NCBI RefSeq assembly: GCF_016775005.1
Contig: NZ_JAEUXI010000004.1
Location: 1 to 64,000 of the forward strand
From: Streptococcus suis
Lineage (GTDB): Bacteria; Bacillota; Bacilli; Lactobacillales; Streptococcaceae
Direction of reading: 5' to 3'
Length of the DNA stretch: 64,000 nucleotides
Part shown: positions 32,193-40,932 of the stretch, piece by piece
Numbering within the stretch: position 1 is the first letter of the stretch
Layout of the letters: every line of letters begins with the position of its first letter
Translations under genes and position numbers: made by a program
The notes under the pieces: model-generated
What the model saw: only the letters and a program-made list of their open reading frames with translations
Told to the model about the DNA's origin: nothing
The model's database searches: none

Positions 32193-32951
32193 ATGCAAAA
32201 AAATTGGAAAAAGCTTGCTTTAGGATTTCTTATCATTGGTTTAGCTGGTTTTGGTCTTCACTGGTTCGGCCAAGAACAAAATCGGTTACTAAATGAGCAG
32301 TTTGTTCCCTTGAATCTACGGATTATTGATGACTTGGGGACTAAGATTGATGCTATTGGTGGTCCGCAAAATCCGAGAATTATTGAATTTCTACAGCGAG
32401 ATGACCAGACTGCGATTAGCCAACGAATCAGTGCTGCTTCTGACGAAACACGGAAAACAGCTAAGGCTGATAGTCTGACTCAGAAAGAATGGATTGTTCT
32501 CTATCCGCAAACTCGTACTAGCCCTTTTGAAAATGCGACTTCTTACGCAGTTATGAGAACAAATATCAAGGCAGACGGTCTCCAAGTGACGACAAGCCAA
32601 GAGGAGGAATTGGAAATCTTTTATGAAAAGACTGATGAGAGCTTACTGACCCTTGAGGATTTGATTGCAGACAAGGATATTTTTCGTGCTCAATTAGAGA
32701 AGGTTTTGGTATCATCTTCTACTGCAAGTGTTGCTGCTCAAAAAGTCAATGAGGAACTCATCAAAACATTTGCAGCAGATGATTGGTCTGATATTTCCTT
32801 TCGATATGAACAACAAAGCCTTGTGTTACCAACAGCTATTATCTCTATGTCTGCTTTTGTAGAGAGTTTGAATGACACCTATTTTTCAGAGCAGACTTTG
32901 GCAGTATTTCGATCCCAAACTTCTTCTGCAACTATAATTGATTATCCATAA
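32193..32951 (+). CDS. Membrane-anchored extracytoplasmic protein, PgdA N-domain-like
   Basis: A 252-aa protein with an N-terminal anchor (KKLALGFLIIGLAGFGLHWF) and a secreted body. I start at 32193 because the promoter -10 covers the earlier ATG. The body has NPRIIEFLQRDDQTAISQRI, YPQTRTSPFENATSYAVMRT and the late segment SDISFRYEQQSLVLPTAIIS, which recalls the middle domain of streptococcal PgdA-type deacetylases. No NodB catalytic domain follows, so it may be a stand-alone or truncated version. The match is weak. It runs against replication and is followed by decayed DNA. Confidence 0.55.
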   Translation: MQKNWKKLALGFLIIGLAGFGLHWFGQEQNRLLNEQFVPLNLRIIDDLGTKIDAIGGPQNPRIIEFLQRDDQTAISQRISAASDETRKTAKADSLTQKEWIVLYPQTRTSPFENATSYAVMRTNIKADGLQVTTSQEEELEIFYEKTDESLLTLEDLIADKDIFRAQLEKVLVSSSTASVAAQKVNEELIKTFAADDWSDISFRYEQQSLVLPTAIISMSAFVESLNDTYFSEQTLAVFRSQTSSATIIDYP

Positions 32952-33039
32952 ACTCTTTTTCGGTAGGTCTTTCTTAATTGCCGTCTCGACTATCTCCGTG
33001 GACATTTATCTGGTAGTCTTGGAGCGGGACGGATATTTT

Positions 33040-33228
33040 CTAGATAGCTGGAAGGCAATTGCTATCCAATATGCTGGCTCGTCTGGATTTTGTAGTCCAC
33101 GACCACACCGCAATCAAAGCAATCTCAGGTTTTAACTGATGCAGTCTGACTCTAGCATTTTCTTGGTCTGCTACACGGTCAAAACTCCGAAAAATAGGAA
33201 CAGTACAATCTGCAATTGTTTGGGAGAC
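33040..33228 (-). pseudogene. Coding-like remnant in decayed DNA
   Basis: On the - strand an open frame of 62 codons lies between two stops with no start codon. It includes SQTIADCTVPIFRSFDRVAD and ENARVRLHQLKPEIALIA, which look like genuine protein. I do not recognise it. The surrounding 32952-33268 carries no intact gene, no promoter pair and no repeat I can name. Confidence 0.3.
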
Positions 33229-33268
33229 TTATATGTAAAATAGGACGATATTTACTTGAAAGAACTAA

Positions 33269-33307
33269 AAAAGACGATGCTCTCTGAATGTGAGAACATC
33301 GTCTTTT
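33269..33307. terminator. Bidirectional terminator
   Basis: AAAAGACGATG (33269-33279) pairs with CATCGTCTTTT (33297-33307), with an inner TCTC/GAGA pair. It serves the lipoprotein gene on the - strand and any read-through from the left. Confidence 0.85.
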
Positions 33308-33341
33308 ATCTACACCAGTCTTTCTAGCAATATTAGAAAGC

Positions 33342-34133
33342 TCAAGGTGTATAAAGTAGTTGGTTGTTGTCTCCGTAAATCACACCGTTTTGATAGACCC
33401 AGATTAGACTACCATCGGAACCTTGTAGGAGATTGTATGGAACTGATTCTGTGCGAGTGTAGTTTCCTTCTAACACGATCCAAGCCTTGTCACCGATTTT
33501 CTCAGTCGCATAATCAATGCTGACCTGTCCACTTTCAAGTGTCACACCGGTTTCCAGGTTGCTTTGAGAATGGGGGAGAGCGGTTGGTACACGATAAAAT
33601 GGATCAAAGTTTTCAGTTGAGAGAACGTTTTGCGCTCCAAAAAGTCGGTCTTTTGTTTGGTCAGAAGGATCAGAACCATCTGCAAAAAATTCAGACGGGA
33701 TAGCCATCCCTTTAGGGACTAGTACCAAAGCATAGCCTCCAACGCCAGAACTAGCTTGCACACTGGTTGTCAATAAACCATTTGACCATACAAACTCACC
33801 TGACCAAAATGAATCTTCAGATACAAGGCCAGTTTGGTCAAATACCAATACGTTTCCTTGGCTGTTCATCCATGTTCCCGCCAGACTAGAAAAATCTCCA
33901 GCGGCAATTGCATCTAAATCTAATGCCGTATCCATTTGAGTTTCTGAGCTACTAGATGACGTTAATGAGCTAGTCGTAGAAGTCGCTTCAGTACTGCTAG
34001 TAGTTGTTTGTGAACTTGTTTGGCTGGTTGAAGAACTGCTGCCACTTTCTTGCTTGGAAGTCATGCTGCAGGCAGTTAAAAAGAGACTAGCCAGTAGAGA
34101 CAGACTCAAAGTTTTTACAAAGGGTTTATTCAT
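33342..34133 (-). CDS. Ser/Thr-rich lipoprotein with a DUF6287-like domain
   Basis: A 263-aa lipoprotein. The start at 34133 has an AAGGAGAA ribosome-binding site. The signal peptide (MNKPFVKTLSLSLLASLFLT) ends at lipobox LTAC. A Ser/Thr linker of about 45 residues leads to ALDLDAIAAGDFSSLAGTW, the mark of the streptococcal DUF6287 domain. The C-terminal part has KAWIVLEGNYTRTESVPYNL. It would be exposed at the cell surface; its role is unknown. It overlaps the SDR gene by 8 bp and is cotranscribed with it. Confidence 0.78.
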   Translation of the reverse strand: MNKPFVKTLSLSLLASLFLTACSMTSKQESGSSSSTSQTSSQTTTSSTEATSTTSSLTSSSSSETQMDTALDLDAIAAGDFSSLAGTWMNSQGNVLVFDQTGLVSEDSFWSGEFVWSNGLLTTSVQASSGVGGYALVLVPKGMAIPSEFFADGSDPSDQTKDRLFGAQNVLSTENFDPFYRVPTALPHSQSNLETGVTLESGQVSIDYATEKIGDKAWIVLEGNYTRTESVPYNLLQGSDGSLIWVYQNGVIYGDNNQLLYTP

Positions 34134-34905
34134 ACTTGTTCTCCTTCTCTTCACGATGGATTAAAAAACCAGTAGCTTGTTGGCGCGCCATAATGGTCAT
34201 ATCAGAAATTTGTACATGTGCCGGTTGATTGACGACAAAAAGAGCACAATTTGCGATATCCTCTGCCTGTAAGGCCTCGACACCTGCATAAACTGACTTT
34301 GCCCTTTCTTGATCACCTTTGAAACGAACTTGGCTAAAATCTGTCTCAACAATGCCAGGTTGTAATGTCGTCACCTTGATATTGGAGGCCATGGTATCAA
34401 TCCGAATCCCATCACTAATAAAACGTACAGCTGCCTTGGTGGCCGTATAAACAGCAGCACCAGCGTAGGCGTAAATCCCCGCTGTTGAACCGATATTGAT
34501 GATATGTCCCTGATTTTTCTCCACCATTTTTGGTAAAAACTGGCGTGTCACAGCTAATAGCCCACGAACATTGGTGTCGATCATGATCAGACTATCGTCC
34601 AAACTACTATCCTGATAGGGTTCTAGGCCAAGAGCTAAGCCGGCATTGTTTATCAGAATGTCAATTGACCCATGTTGAGCTAAAATAAGAGATGAAACCT
34701 CTTTAACAGCTTCAATCTGAGTGACATCGAGCTGGTAAACCCAAACATCATTTGAAAATTGCGCTTCTAACTCTGATTTTAAGGCCTCTAACAGTTCTAA
34801 GCGGCGTCCTAGTAAAATCAATTTGTCACCATTTGCGGCAAAGGTTTGAGCCATCGCTCTTCCAATACCACTAGATGCACCTGTAATGAGCACTGTCCGA
34901 TTCAT
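34126..34905 (-). CDS. Short-chain dehydrogenase/reductase (YdfG-like)
   Basis: A 259-aa NAD(P)-dependent oxidoreductase. The cofactor motif is TGASSGIGRAMA, NNAG is in ILINNAGLALGLEP, and the catalytic Ser-Tyr-Lys set is GSTAGIYAYAGAAVYTATKA. LLGRRLELLEALKSEL shows Arg residues after the second strand, which favours NADP. It is close to the YdfG group of 3-hydroxy-acid/serine dehydrogenases. It precedes the lipoprotein gene in a two-gene unit. Confidence 0.92.
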   Translation of the reverse strand: MNRTVLITGASSGIGRAMAQTFAANGDKLILLGRRLELLEALKSELEAQFSNDVWVYQLDVTQIEAVKEVSSLILAQHGSIDILINNAGLALGLEPYQDSSLDDSLIMIDTNVRGLLAVTRQFLPKMVEKNQGHIINIGSTAGIYAYAGAAVYTATKAAVRFISDGIRIDTMASNIKVTTLQPGIVETDFSQVRFKGDQERAKSVYAGVEALQAEDIANCALFVVNQPAHVQISDMTIMARQQATGFLIHREEKENKYE

Positions 34906-34941
34906 TCAATCACCTCTTTCATTAGTATTATAGCACATTCC

Positions 34942-34966
34942 ACAAAAAAGCGGGATAATCCCGCTA
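34942..34966 (-). terminator. Terminator of the lysozyme-like gene
   Basis: AGCGGGAT (34950-34957) and ATCCCGCT (34959-34966) form an 8-bp stem, with a T run on the - strand. Confidence 0.85.
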
Positions 34967-34972
34967 ATCAAG

Positions 34973-35575
34973 TTATATAAACAACTTCATAAACCGAATG
35001 AGGTACTGGTTGAATTCAACTTGTCGAGAATAGTAGATATTTCCGCCATTCACATACAACTTTCCCCCATTTAGCACCGCTATCGGGTGGTAATAGGTAT
35101 AGGTCTCACCATCAGAATTTCCTAGACTAGGAGCAACGATGGTAAGGGAATAGTTCTTTGATAATTCGATAGTATTTTCACCACCATTTGCAGCAACATA
35201 AGAAATATAGCCTGGACCATAATTATAGGCTTGCACCGCTGTCCAACTGTCCACATTAGCAGCTTCTGCTGCTGCAATCATCTGATTGAGATAAGCTACT
35301 CCTACTTGGATACTTTCTCTACTATCTGTAATGGTATTTGTCGTCCCTGTTTCAGCTTCACTAGACTGCATGACATCTGCCTTCAGCCCCTTTGTTTCTG
35401 TATATATCATTGCCAGAATCAAGTCTTCACTTGCCGGACTTTGGCTTGAAATCAATACTTCTTGTACAGTGCTTTGAAAGCTCAGAACCTGTTTCACGTT
35501 TGTACGAATCACATAAAACTGATAGGCTAAGAAAACAAGGACGACAAGAAAAATCGTTCTTGTTATTTTTTTCAT
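34973..35575 (-). CDS. Membrane-anchored lysozyme-like protein (PvaA-type)
   Basis: A 200-aa protein with an N-terminal anchor (TIFLVVLVFLAYQFYVI) and an extracytoplasmic lysozyme-like domain. The catalytic Glu is in LILAMIYTETKGLKADVMQS. SRESIQVGVAYLNQMIAAAE and WTAVQAYNYGPGYISYVAAN are the conserved core of the pneumococcal PvaA family. It should cut glycan strands, acting on the outer face of the membrane. It overlaps the nucleoid-protein gene by 1 bp, matching the pneumococcal gene order glyA, nucleoid protein, PvaA. Confidence 0.87.
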   Translation of the reverse strand: MKKITRTIFLVVLVFLAYQFYVIRTNVKQVLSFQSTVQEVLISSQSPASEDLILAMIYTETKGLKADVMQSSEAETGTTNTITDSRESIQVGVAYLNQMIAAAEAANVDSWTAVQAYNYGPGYISYVAANGGENTIELSKNYSLTIVAPSLGNSDGETYTYYHPIAVLNGGKLYVNGGNIYYSRQVEFNQYLIRFMKLFI

Positions 35576-36549
35576 TATTTTGTTTGAATATCCTCTATAT
35601 TTTTAATTAGGATGGAGTAGGTTCCATTATCATTTTGAATGAACTCAACCGCTTCTGCATCCTGGTAAACAGCATTTGGTACTAAGAGTTCTATACCATT
35701 TGACAAGGAGAGTTTTTGATTTTCAAATTTTTTGAGTTGACGGCTAGAGTCAATCTCTTCGAACGTAATAGGCTCTGGCACTACTTCCTTTAGTTCATCG
35801 ACAAAAGACAGTCGAGCTGTTAAATTTTGATCAAACAACTGGTCTGCCAATTTTTCAGGTGAAAGTGCATTTTCTTCCTCTAAATGATTGAAAATAGCAG
35901 CCTTAACCTTGGATTGAAATTGAAAATCATCCTGATTGAACTTTTCAGCGATTTTTTGGGCTGTTTGCTCTACTGCTTTAATAGATTTTTTAGCAGAAAT
36001 ACGAGGATTATCCTGTAACAAATTATCTGAAAAATAGTGAAGAAAGGCACCGTTGTATTTAATACGTTTTTCAATCAAATGGTATTTGAGTGTTAAACGG
36101 TTCAAAATAAATGCCTCGTCTGGAGCGGATCCAGCACTAGGCAAATTATTTTGAGTGAGCGTATAAGGATTTTGGCTGTCAGTTTGCGAATGTACCAGAT
36201 TCTCTCGTAAGGCAATGCGCATAAATGCCAGGTGTTCTTGACCATTTTTCTCAAAATGAACAAAAATCAAATCATTTGTTTTGAGATTTTCAGATACAGA
36301 AAACTCTTCTTTCCAGACTTGGGCAATTTTTCTCGAACTTTCCAATAAATCATCAGTCAATAAGTCCAAGAAAGGACTTTCAGCTCCAAGTTGGCCAGTT
36401 TTAGCTTCATCTGAATAAACACGTTCAATTTTCTTGCGAAGATACTCCTCAATTTTTGGAGTAATTTGTACAAAATCGTCTGCCAAATTAAGCTCTGTAT
36501 CATCAGGGGAAAATTGGTGTATAATCGCTTGTTTAATATAAATATCCAT
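35575..36549 (-). CDS. Nucleoid-associated protein (NdpA/YejK family)
   Basis: A 324-aa protein. [20 protein letters not shown] opens it as in YejK/NdpA homologues. LNRLTLKYHLIEKRIKYNGA and FLHYFSDNLLQ are also typical. YejK of E. coli localises to the nucleoid, but its action is not well known. It is translationally coupled to both neighbours (1-bp overlaps with glyA and the lysozyme-like gene), which implies a single operon. Confidence 0.85.
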   Translation of the reverse strand: MDIYIKQAIIHQFSPDDTELNLADDFVQITPKIEEYLRKKIERVYSDEAKTGQLGAESPFLDLLTDDLLESSRKIAQVWKEEFSVSENLKTNDLIFVHFEKNGQEHLAFMRIALRENLVHSQTDSQNPYTLTQNNLPSAGSAPDEAFILNRLTLKYHLIEKRIKYNGAFLHYFSDNLLQDNPRISAKKSIKAVEQTAQKIAEKFNQDDFQFQSKVKAAIFNHLEEENALSPEKLADQLFDQNLTARLSFVDELKEVVPEPITFEEIDSSRQLKKFENQKLSLSNGIELLVPNAVYQDAEAVEFIQNDNGTYSILIKNIEDIQTK

Positions 36550-37808
36550 TAATCCAATTCATATAGAGGGAAGCGGTCTGTCAAAGCACGAACTTCTTGA
36601 CGAACTTCTTCTAGAACGGCTTCATTTTCTGCATTTTCAAGGGCTTTGATTGTCAACTCAGCAACCTTGCGAGCCTCCTCTACTCCAAAACCGCGAGCAG
36701 TAATGGCTGCAGAGCCAACACGGATACCACTTGTTTTGAATGGTGAGAGTTTTTCGTAAGGAATTGAGTTTTTGTTGAGAGTGATGTTCACTTCATCCAA
36801 GAGATGTTGTGCAACCTTACCGTTCTCAACAACTTTTGTCACATCTACCAAGAAGAGATGGTTGTCTGTGCCGCCTGTGATGACCTTGAAATTAGGGTTG
36901 GCAAGGAAGACTTCTGCCATGGCCTTACTGTTGTCAATAATTTTTTGAGCATAATCTTTAAAGGCTGGGTCCAATACTTCCTTGAAGGACACAGCTTTTG
37001 CAGCAATAACATGCTCAAGTGGACCACCTTGGATACCAGGGAAGATAGCTGAATTGATTTTCTTGATAAGGGCTTCATCGTTGGTCAAAATCAAACCACC
37101 ACGAGGTCCACGAAGAGTTTTGTGGGTTGTTGTTGTTGTGATATGAGCGTGAGGAACTGGGTTTGGATGGAGACCAGCAGCTACAAGACCTGCAATATGG
37201 GCCATATCAACCATCAATTTTGCACCAACAGCATCAGCAATTTCACGGAATTTAGCGAAATCAATGGTACGGGCATAAGCTGAAGCACCTGCAACAATCA
37301 ATTTTGGCTGCACTTCTTTTGCCTGCTCTAGAATTGCATCGTAATCCAGCAAACCTGTCTCTTCGTCTACATTGTAAGCAACGAAGTTATAGGTTTGACC
37401 AGAGAAGCTAACCGCAGCACCGTGAGTCAAGTGACCACCTGCTGACAAGTCCATCCCCATAACTGTATCGCCTGGTTCAATCAAGGCCATGTAAGCGGCA
37501 CAGTTGGCTTGGCTACCTGAGTGTGGCTGAACGTTGGCATACTGAGCACCAAAGATTTCCTTTGCACGTTCAATGGCAAGGCTTTCGATGACATCAACGC
37601 ATTCTGTACCACCATAGTAACGGCGGCCTGGATATCCTTCAGCGTATTTGTTGGTCAAAATAGAACCTTGAGCAGCCATAACTGCTTTTGAAACAACGTT
37701 TTCAGACGCGATCAACTCGATATTATATTGTTGGCGTTTTTCTTCAGCTTGAATAGCATCCCAAACTTCTTTGTCGAAATCTTTGAAGTCAACTTTGTCA
37801 AAAATCAT
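36549..37808 (-). CDS. glyA: Serine hydroxymethyltransferase
   Basis: A 419-aa PLP enzyme that converts serine and tetrahydrofolate to glycine and methylene-THF. The start [20 protein letters not shown] at 37808 has an AAAGGAG ribosome-binding site; the upstream extension of the open frame is remnant [48 protein letters not shown] and the PLP-lysine region [15 protein letters not shown] are intact. It follows a lost acetyltransferase gene and feeds one-carbon units to TrmFO and purine synthesis. Confidence 0.97.
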   Translation of the reverse strand: MIFDKVDFKDFDKEVWDAIQAEEKRQQYNIELIASENVVSKAVMAAQGSILTNKYAEGYPGRRYYGGTECVDVIESLAIERAKEIFGAQYANVQPHSGSQANCAAYMALIEPGDTVMGMDLSAGGHLTHGAAVSFSGQTYNFVAYNVDEETGLLDYDAILEQAKEVQPKLIVAGASAYARTIDFAKFREIADAVGAKLMVDMAHIAGLVAAGLHPNPVPHAHITTTTTHKTLRGPRGGLILTNDEALIKKINSAIFPGIQGGPLEHVIAAKAVSFKEVLDPAFKDYAQKIIDNSKAMAEVFLANPNFKVITGGTDNHLFLVDVTKVVENGKVAQHLLDEVNITLNKNSIPYEKLSPFKTSGIRVGSAAITARGFGVEEARKVAELTIKALENAENEAVLEEVRQEVRALTDRFPLYELD

Positions 37809-37926
37809 GTGCGGTACTCCTTTGTAAGTGCTTGATAAAGCGATATTGTAATTTGTCAGATTCATATCCCAAATGCTTGTAAAAACGATGGGTTTGTTTA
37901 CGGTGTTCAGCTGGAAGTAAGTAAAT
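37798..37926 (-). pseudogene. C-terminal remnant of a GNAT acetyltransferase
   Basis: In the frame that continues after the sua5 stop codon, the DNA encodes [20 protein letters not shown] then [17 protein letters not shown] and stops at 37798. [17 protein letters not shown] is the classic end of a GNAT fold. In other streptococci an acetyltransferase gene sits here between sua5 and glyA. The first 100 or so residues are deleted, leaving the end joined to the sua5 stop. Confidence 0.7.
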
Positions 37927-38529
37927 TCAATCCTCAAATTCTATTTCAGGGATAGCAGCTTGGATTTCTTCCTGGCTAATACTGCCTTGACGGAGAATTC
38001 TAGCTTTTGGTCCTGAAAGATCTAAGATGGTTGAATCAATTCCAGTCAAGGCCTTGTCATCGGCTATCCCTTCCAATTTTTCGGAGAATTGTGATAGAAG
38101 TTTAGTAAACTCCTTACCACTTTCTTGTCCTGAAACATTAGCTGATGGTCCAATTAAGGGACCCGTTTCTGCAATCAAACGTAAAGTTTTTTCGTGCTTT
38201 GGAAGACGAAATCCAACGGTATCCAGACCAGAATTAACCCAAAAAGGAACCTTTTTGTTCGCTTTCAGGATAATCGTTAGTGGTCCTGGCATAAACCTAT
38301 TATACAGTTTCTCCAGAAAATGGGGTGGATTTTGACTGAAAAAATAGATATCGTTCAGATTTGAGACATTTAAGTTCATTGCCTTGTCCCTAGGGCGCTG
38401 TTTCAACTGATAGACACGATTGACCGCCTCTTCATTTAAGGCTTGAGCAAAGAGTCCGTAGACTGTCTCAGTCGGCAAAACCACGGCTCCACCATTTTCA
38501 AGGATTGTTCGGAGTTTATCCATTGTCAT
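37927..38529 (-). CDS. Threonylcarbamoyl-AMP synthase (Sua5/YwlC/TsaC)
   Basis: A 200-aa enzyme that makes threonylcarbamoyl-AMP for the t6A37 modification of tRNAs. [52 protein letters not shown] and [10 protein letters not shown] are the family motifs. The short form lacks the C-terminal Sua5 domain. I start at 38529 (MTMDKLRT) because AAAGG lies 9 bases upstream; it overlaps prmC by 14 bp. It is cotranscribed with prfA and prmC, a translation-linked cluster. Confidence 0.92.
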   Translation of the reverse strand: MTMDKLRTILENGGAVVLPTETVYGLFAQALNEEAVNRVYQLKQRPRDKAMNLNVSNLNDIYFFSQNPPHFLEKLYNRFMPGPLTIILKANKKVPFWVNSGLDTVGFRLPKHEKTLRLIAETGPLIGPSANVSGQESGKEFTKLLSQFSEKLEGIADDKALTGIDSTILDLSGPKARILRQGSISQEEIQAAIPEIEFED

Positions 38530-39349
38530 CCGCGACGACCTTTCTATCCTGTCCAAATTGGTCTTTGAGGACTCGAATTCGCTTTTTGGGGAAATGCAGA
38601 GCGAGTAAGTCAGTTAGGTCTTGCCCTTGCTTGTAGCCAATTTCAAAGTAGAGTTTCCCATCCTCTTTCAAAAAAGCCCCTGCTTGCTCCGCAATTTGTC
38701 TATAGATAGCCAGACCATCTTCTTCCGCAAATAAGGCTAGATGTGGCTCAGAAGTCAATACATTGAGTCCAACTTCATCTGTGTCACCTGGTGAGATGTA
38801 GGGCGGATTGGAAACAATGATGTCAAATTGCCCTGTCACTGCTTGCAAGACATCCGATTCTAGAAAGTGAACAGAGACTTGGTTGGTTCTTGCATTTTCC
38901 TGAGCCACTGCTAGGGCATCCTTTGAAATATCAACCGCAACCACTTCCCAATCAGGTCTAGCTTTTGCAAGGGAAATAGCTATGGCACCGCTTCCTGTAC
39001 CGATGTCTAAGATACGCAAACCTGCTCTACTATTTTCCTGCAAAATCAAATCAACTAATTCTTCCGTTTCAGGTCTTGGAATCAAGACTCGCTCATCCAC
39101 CGCAAACTCCAAGCCATGAAAATCAGCCTTGCCGATAATGTACTGGGCAGGTCGGTGTTGGGAAAGTTGCTGAAAAATCGCATCAATCTCTTCTTTGTCA
39201 GTCGGTGTGACTTCCTGACGGAGCAGGAGGAGAAATTCCGTAAAGTTCAGTCCCTTTAAGCCACGAAAGGTGAAGGACAGGGATTCTGCCTCTTCACCGA
39301 TTGCGACTAATTGTTCTTCGTATGCTGCAAATAATTGAGCGTAATTCAT
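38516..39349 (-). CDS. prmC: Release-factor glutamine methyltransferase PrmC
   Basis: A 277-aa SAM-dependent enzyme that methylates the Gln of the GGQ motif in release factors. LRILDIGTGSGAIAISLAKA binds SAM, and DIIVSNPPYISPGD is the NPPY catalytic motif. The N-terminal helical domain (1-85) contains HRPAQYIIGKADFHGLEF. It starts inside the prfA stop (1-bp overlap), so enzyme and substrate are coupled. Confidence 0.96.
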   Translation of the reverse strand: MNYAQLFAAYEEQLVAIGEEAESLSFTFRGLKGLNFTEFLLLLRQEVTPTDKEEIDAIFQQLSQHRPAQYIIGKADFHGLEFAVDERVLIPRPETEELVDLILQENSRAGLRILDIGTGSGAIAISLAKARPDWEVVAVDISKDALAVAQENARTNQVSVHFLESDVLQAVTGQFDIIVSNPPYISPGDTDEVGLNVLTSEPHLALFAEEDGLAIYRQIAEQAGAFLKEDGKLYFEIGYKQGQDLTDLLALHFPKKRIRVLKDQFGQDRKVVADDNG

Positions 39350-40428
39350 TATTTGTTAAGCTCTTCTAGTTTTTGCGTCTGATCGTAAAGTACAAGAGCA
39401 TCTACGACTTCGTCCATCTTACCTGACAAGATAGTATCCAGCTTTTGCAAGGTCAAGCCGATACGGTGGTCTGTCACACGGTTTTGTGGGAAGTTGTAAG
39501 TACGGATACGCTCTGAACGGTCACCAGTACCAATGGTTGATTTACGCTCTGCATCCTGCTCATCTTGGGCAATCTGTGCAAAGTGGTCTGCAACACGGGC
39601 ACGGATGATCTTCATGGCCTTTTCACGGTTTTTCTGCTGGGTCCGTTCTTCCTGCATCTCTACTTTAATGTTGGTTGGCAAGTGAACGATACGCACGGCA
39701 GTTGCAACCTTGTTGACGTTCTGTCCACCAGCACCAGATGCGTGGTAAATATCGACACGAAGATCTTTTGGATCGATGTCGTATTCCACTTCTTCCACTT
39801 CTGGCATGATGAGAACGGTTGCTGTTGAGGTGTGGACACGACCTTGGCTTTCTGTCACAGGGACACGTTGGACACGGTGAGCTCCTGATTCATACTTGAG
39901 TTTTGAATAAACGGATTGACCAGAGACCATGGCCACCACTTCCTTGATACCACCGACACCATTATAAGAAGCCTCCATGACTTCAAATCGCCAACCTTGA
40001 CCTTCTGCATACTTTTGGTACATGGTCAAAAGGTCGCCAGCGAAGAGGGCGGCTTCATCACCACCTGCGGCACCACGGATTTCCAAGATGATGTTTTTGT
40101 CATCATTAGGGTCTTTTGGTAAAAGAAGGATTTTGAGCTTTTCTTCGTAAGCCTCTTTATCAGCCTTAGCTTGTTTGAGTTCTTCCTTAGCCATTTCCTC
40201 CAAATCAGCATCTCCAGAAGATTCTTTAATCATCTCTTCTGCATCGACAATGTTTTGAAGTACAGTCTTATATTCGCGGTAGGCTGTTACTGTATCACGA
40301 GTTGCAGCTTCTTCCTTAGACAACTCCATAAAACGCTTGGTATCGCTGACCACATCAGGGTCAGACAACAATTCACCAAGTTCCTCGTAGCGATCTTCCA
40401 CCGCTTGTAATTGATCGTAGATGTTCAT
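39349..40428 (-). CDS. prfA: Peptide chain release factor 1
   Basis: A 359-aa RF1 that ends translation at UAA and UAG. The catalytic loop is [14 protein letters not shown] (GGQ). The tripeptide anticodon region is in [20 protein letters not shown] (PVT, specific to RF1). [14 protein letters not shown] and [18 protein letters not shown] follow. A long structured repeat region separates it from tdk. Confidence 0.98.
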   Translation of the reverse strand: MNIYDQLQAVEDRYEELGELLSDPDVVSDTKRFMELSKEEAATRDTVTAYREYKTVLQNIVDAEEMIKESSGDADLEEMAKEELKQAKADKEAYEEKLKILLLPKDPNDDKNIILEIRGAAGGDEAALFAGDLLTMYQKYAEGQGWRFEVMEASYNGVGGIKEVVAMVSGQSVYSKLKYESGAHRVQRVPVTESQGRVHTSTATVLIMPEVEEVEYDIDPKDLRVDIYHASGAGGQNVNKVATAVRIVHLPTNIKVEMQEERTQQKNREKAMKIIRARVADHFAQIAQDEQDAERKSTIGTGDRSERIRTYNFPQNRVTDHRIGLTLQKLDTILSGKMDEVVDALVLYDQTQKLEELNK

Positions 40429-40435
40429 AATTATA

Positions 40436-40546
40436 AGATATTAAGGGCGTTAAACGAACAAAGCAAAAATAGGAGTTTTGATGAAGGACGAAAGCGTCCT
40501 AGGAAAAACTATCTTTTTTGCACAGTTCGTAGCCCGTATTCAGTTC
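40436..40546. repeat. Structured module 1: nested long hairpin between prfA and tdk
   Basis: Nested pairs run outward to inward: GGGC/GCCC (40445/40532), ACGAAC/GTTCGT (40454/40525), GCAAAAA/TTTTTGC (40463/40515), AGTTTT/AAAACT (40474/40505) and AGGACG-AAAG-CGTCCT (40485-40500). It begins AAGATATTAA and ends GTATTCAGTTCC, the same ends as the module at 40720. Confidence 0.75.
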
Positions 40547-40604
40547 CTTTCTAAATATTTGACCGAACACACTTCTAGTTAGCTTGTAGGGCGTGTTCAT
40601 TTCC
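40520..40604. repeat. 85-bp direct repeat, copy A
   Basis: It begins GCACAGTTCGTAGCC, contains TTTGACCGAACACACTTC and ends GGGCGTGTTCATTTCC. GAACAC/GTGTTC can pair. It differs from copy B (40633-40717) at about six positions, and the copies start 113 bp apart. Its first 27 bases are also the end of module 1. Confidence 0.85.
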
Positions 40605-40632
40605 TTTCTGTAATATGTAGGTCATGAAACAG

Positions 40633-40717
40633 GCACAGTTCGTAGCCTGTATTCAATTCCTTTCTAAATATTTGACCGAACACACTTCCGGTTAGCTTGT
40701 AGGGCGTGTTCAGTTCC
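40633..40717. repeat. 85-bp direct repeat, copy B
   Basis: It matches copy A along its full length with few changes (GTAGCCTGTATTCAATTCC for GTAGCCCGTATTCAGTTCC, and CTTCCGGTTAG for CTTCTAGTTAG). In this copy the first part pairs with upstream bases as ACAGGC-N10-GCCTGT. Confidence 0.85.
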
Positions 40718-40719
40718 AT

Positions 40720-40830
40720 TAAGATATTAATGCCGTTAAGCGACTCAAAGGAAATTAGGAATTCTGTCGCAGAAACATTGGTTTCTAGGCAGAATTATCT
40801 ATTTCCACAGAGTCGTAGGCATATTCAGTT
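40720..40830. repeat. Structured module 3: second nested long hairpin
   Basis: It starts AAGATATTAA like module 1 and ends GGCATATTCAGTTC. Nested pairs: GCC/GGC (40732/40818), CGACTC/GAGTCG (40741/40810), GGAAAT/ATTTCC (40750/40801), AATTCTG/CAGAATT (40760/40790) and AGAAAC-ATTG-GTTTCT (40771-40786). Stem sequences differ from module 1 but every stem is kept. The 40831-40932 remainder has one more hairpin (GAACTG/CAGTTC, 40858-40873). Confidence 0.75.
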
Positions 40831-40932
40831 CTGTTCTAATTGTCACAGGAATCAGCTAGAACTGGCACAGTTCCTAGCCCGTATGCAATTATTCCAAAAT
40901 CGTGTCTTCAACAATCGATTTATAACCTTGGG

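Noticed and set aside
37809-37937. 43-residue N-terminal extension of glyA
   Set aside because: The ribosome-binding site and family alignment support the start at 37808. The extension is an accidental frame through the GNAT remnant.
40429-40932. CRISPR array between prfA and tdk
   Set aside because: Repeats are 85-110 bp, few and structured. There are no short regular repeat-spacer units and no cas genes.
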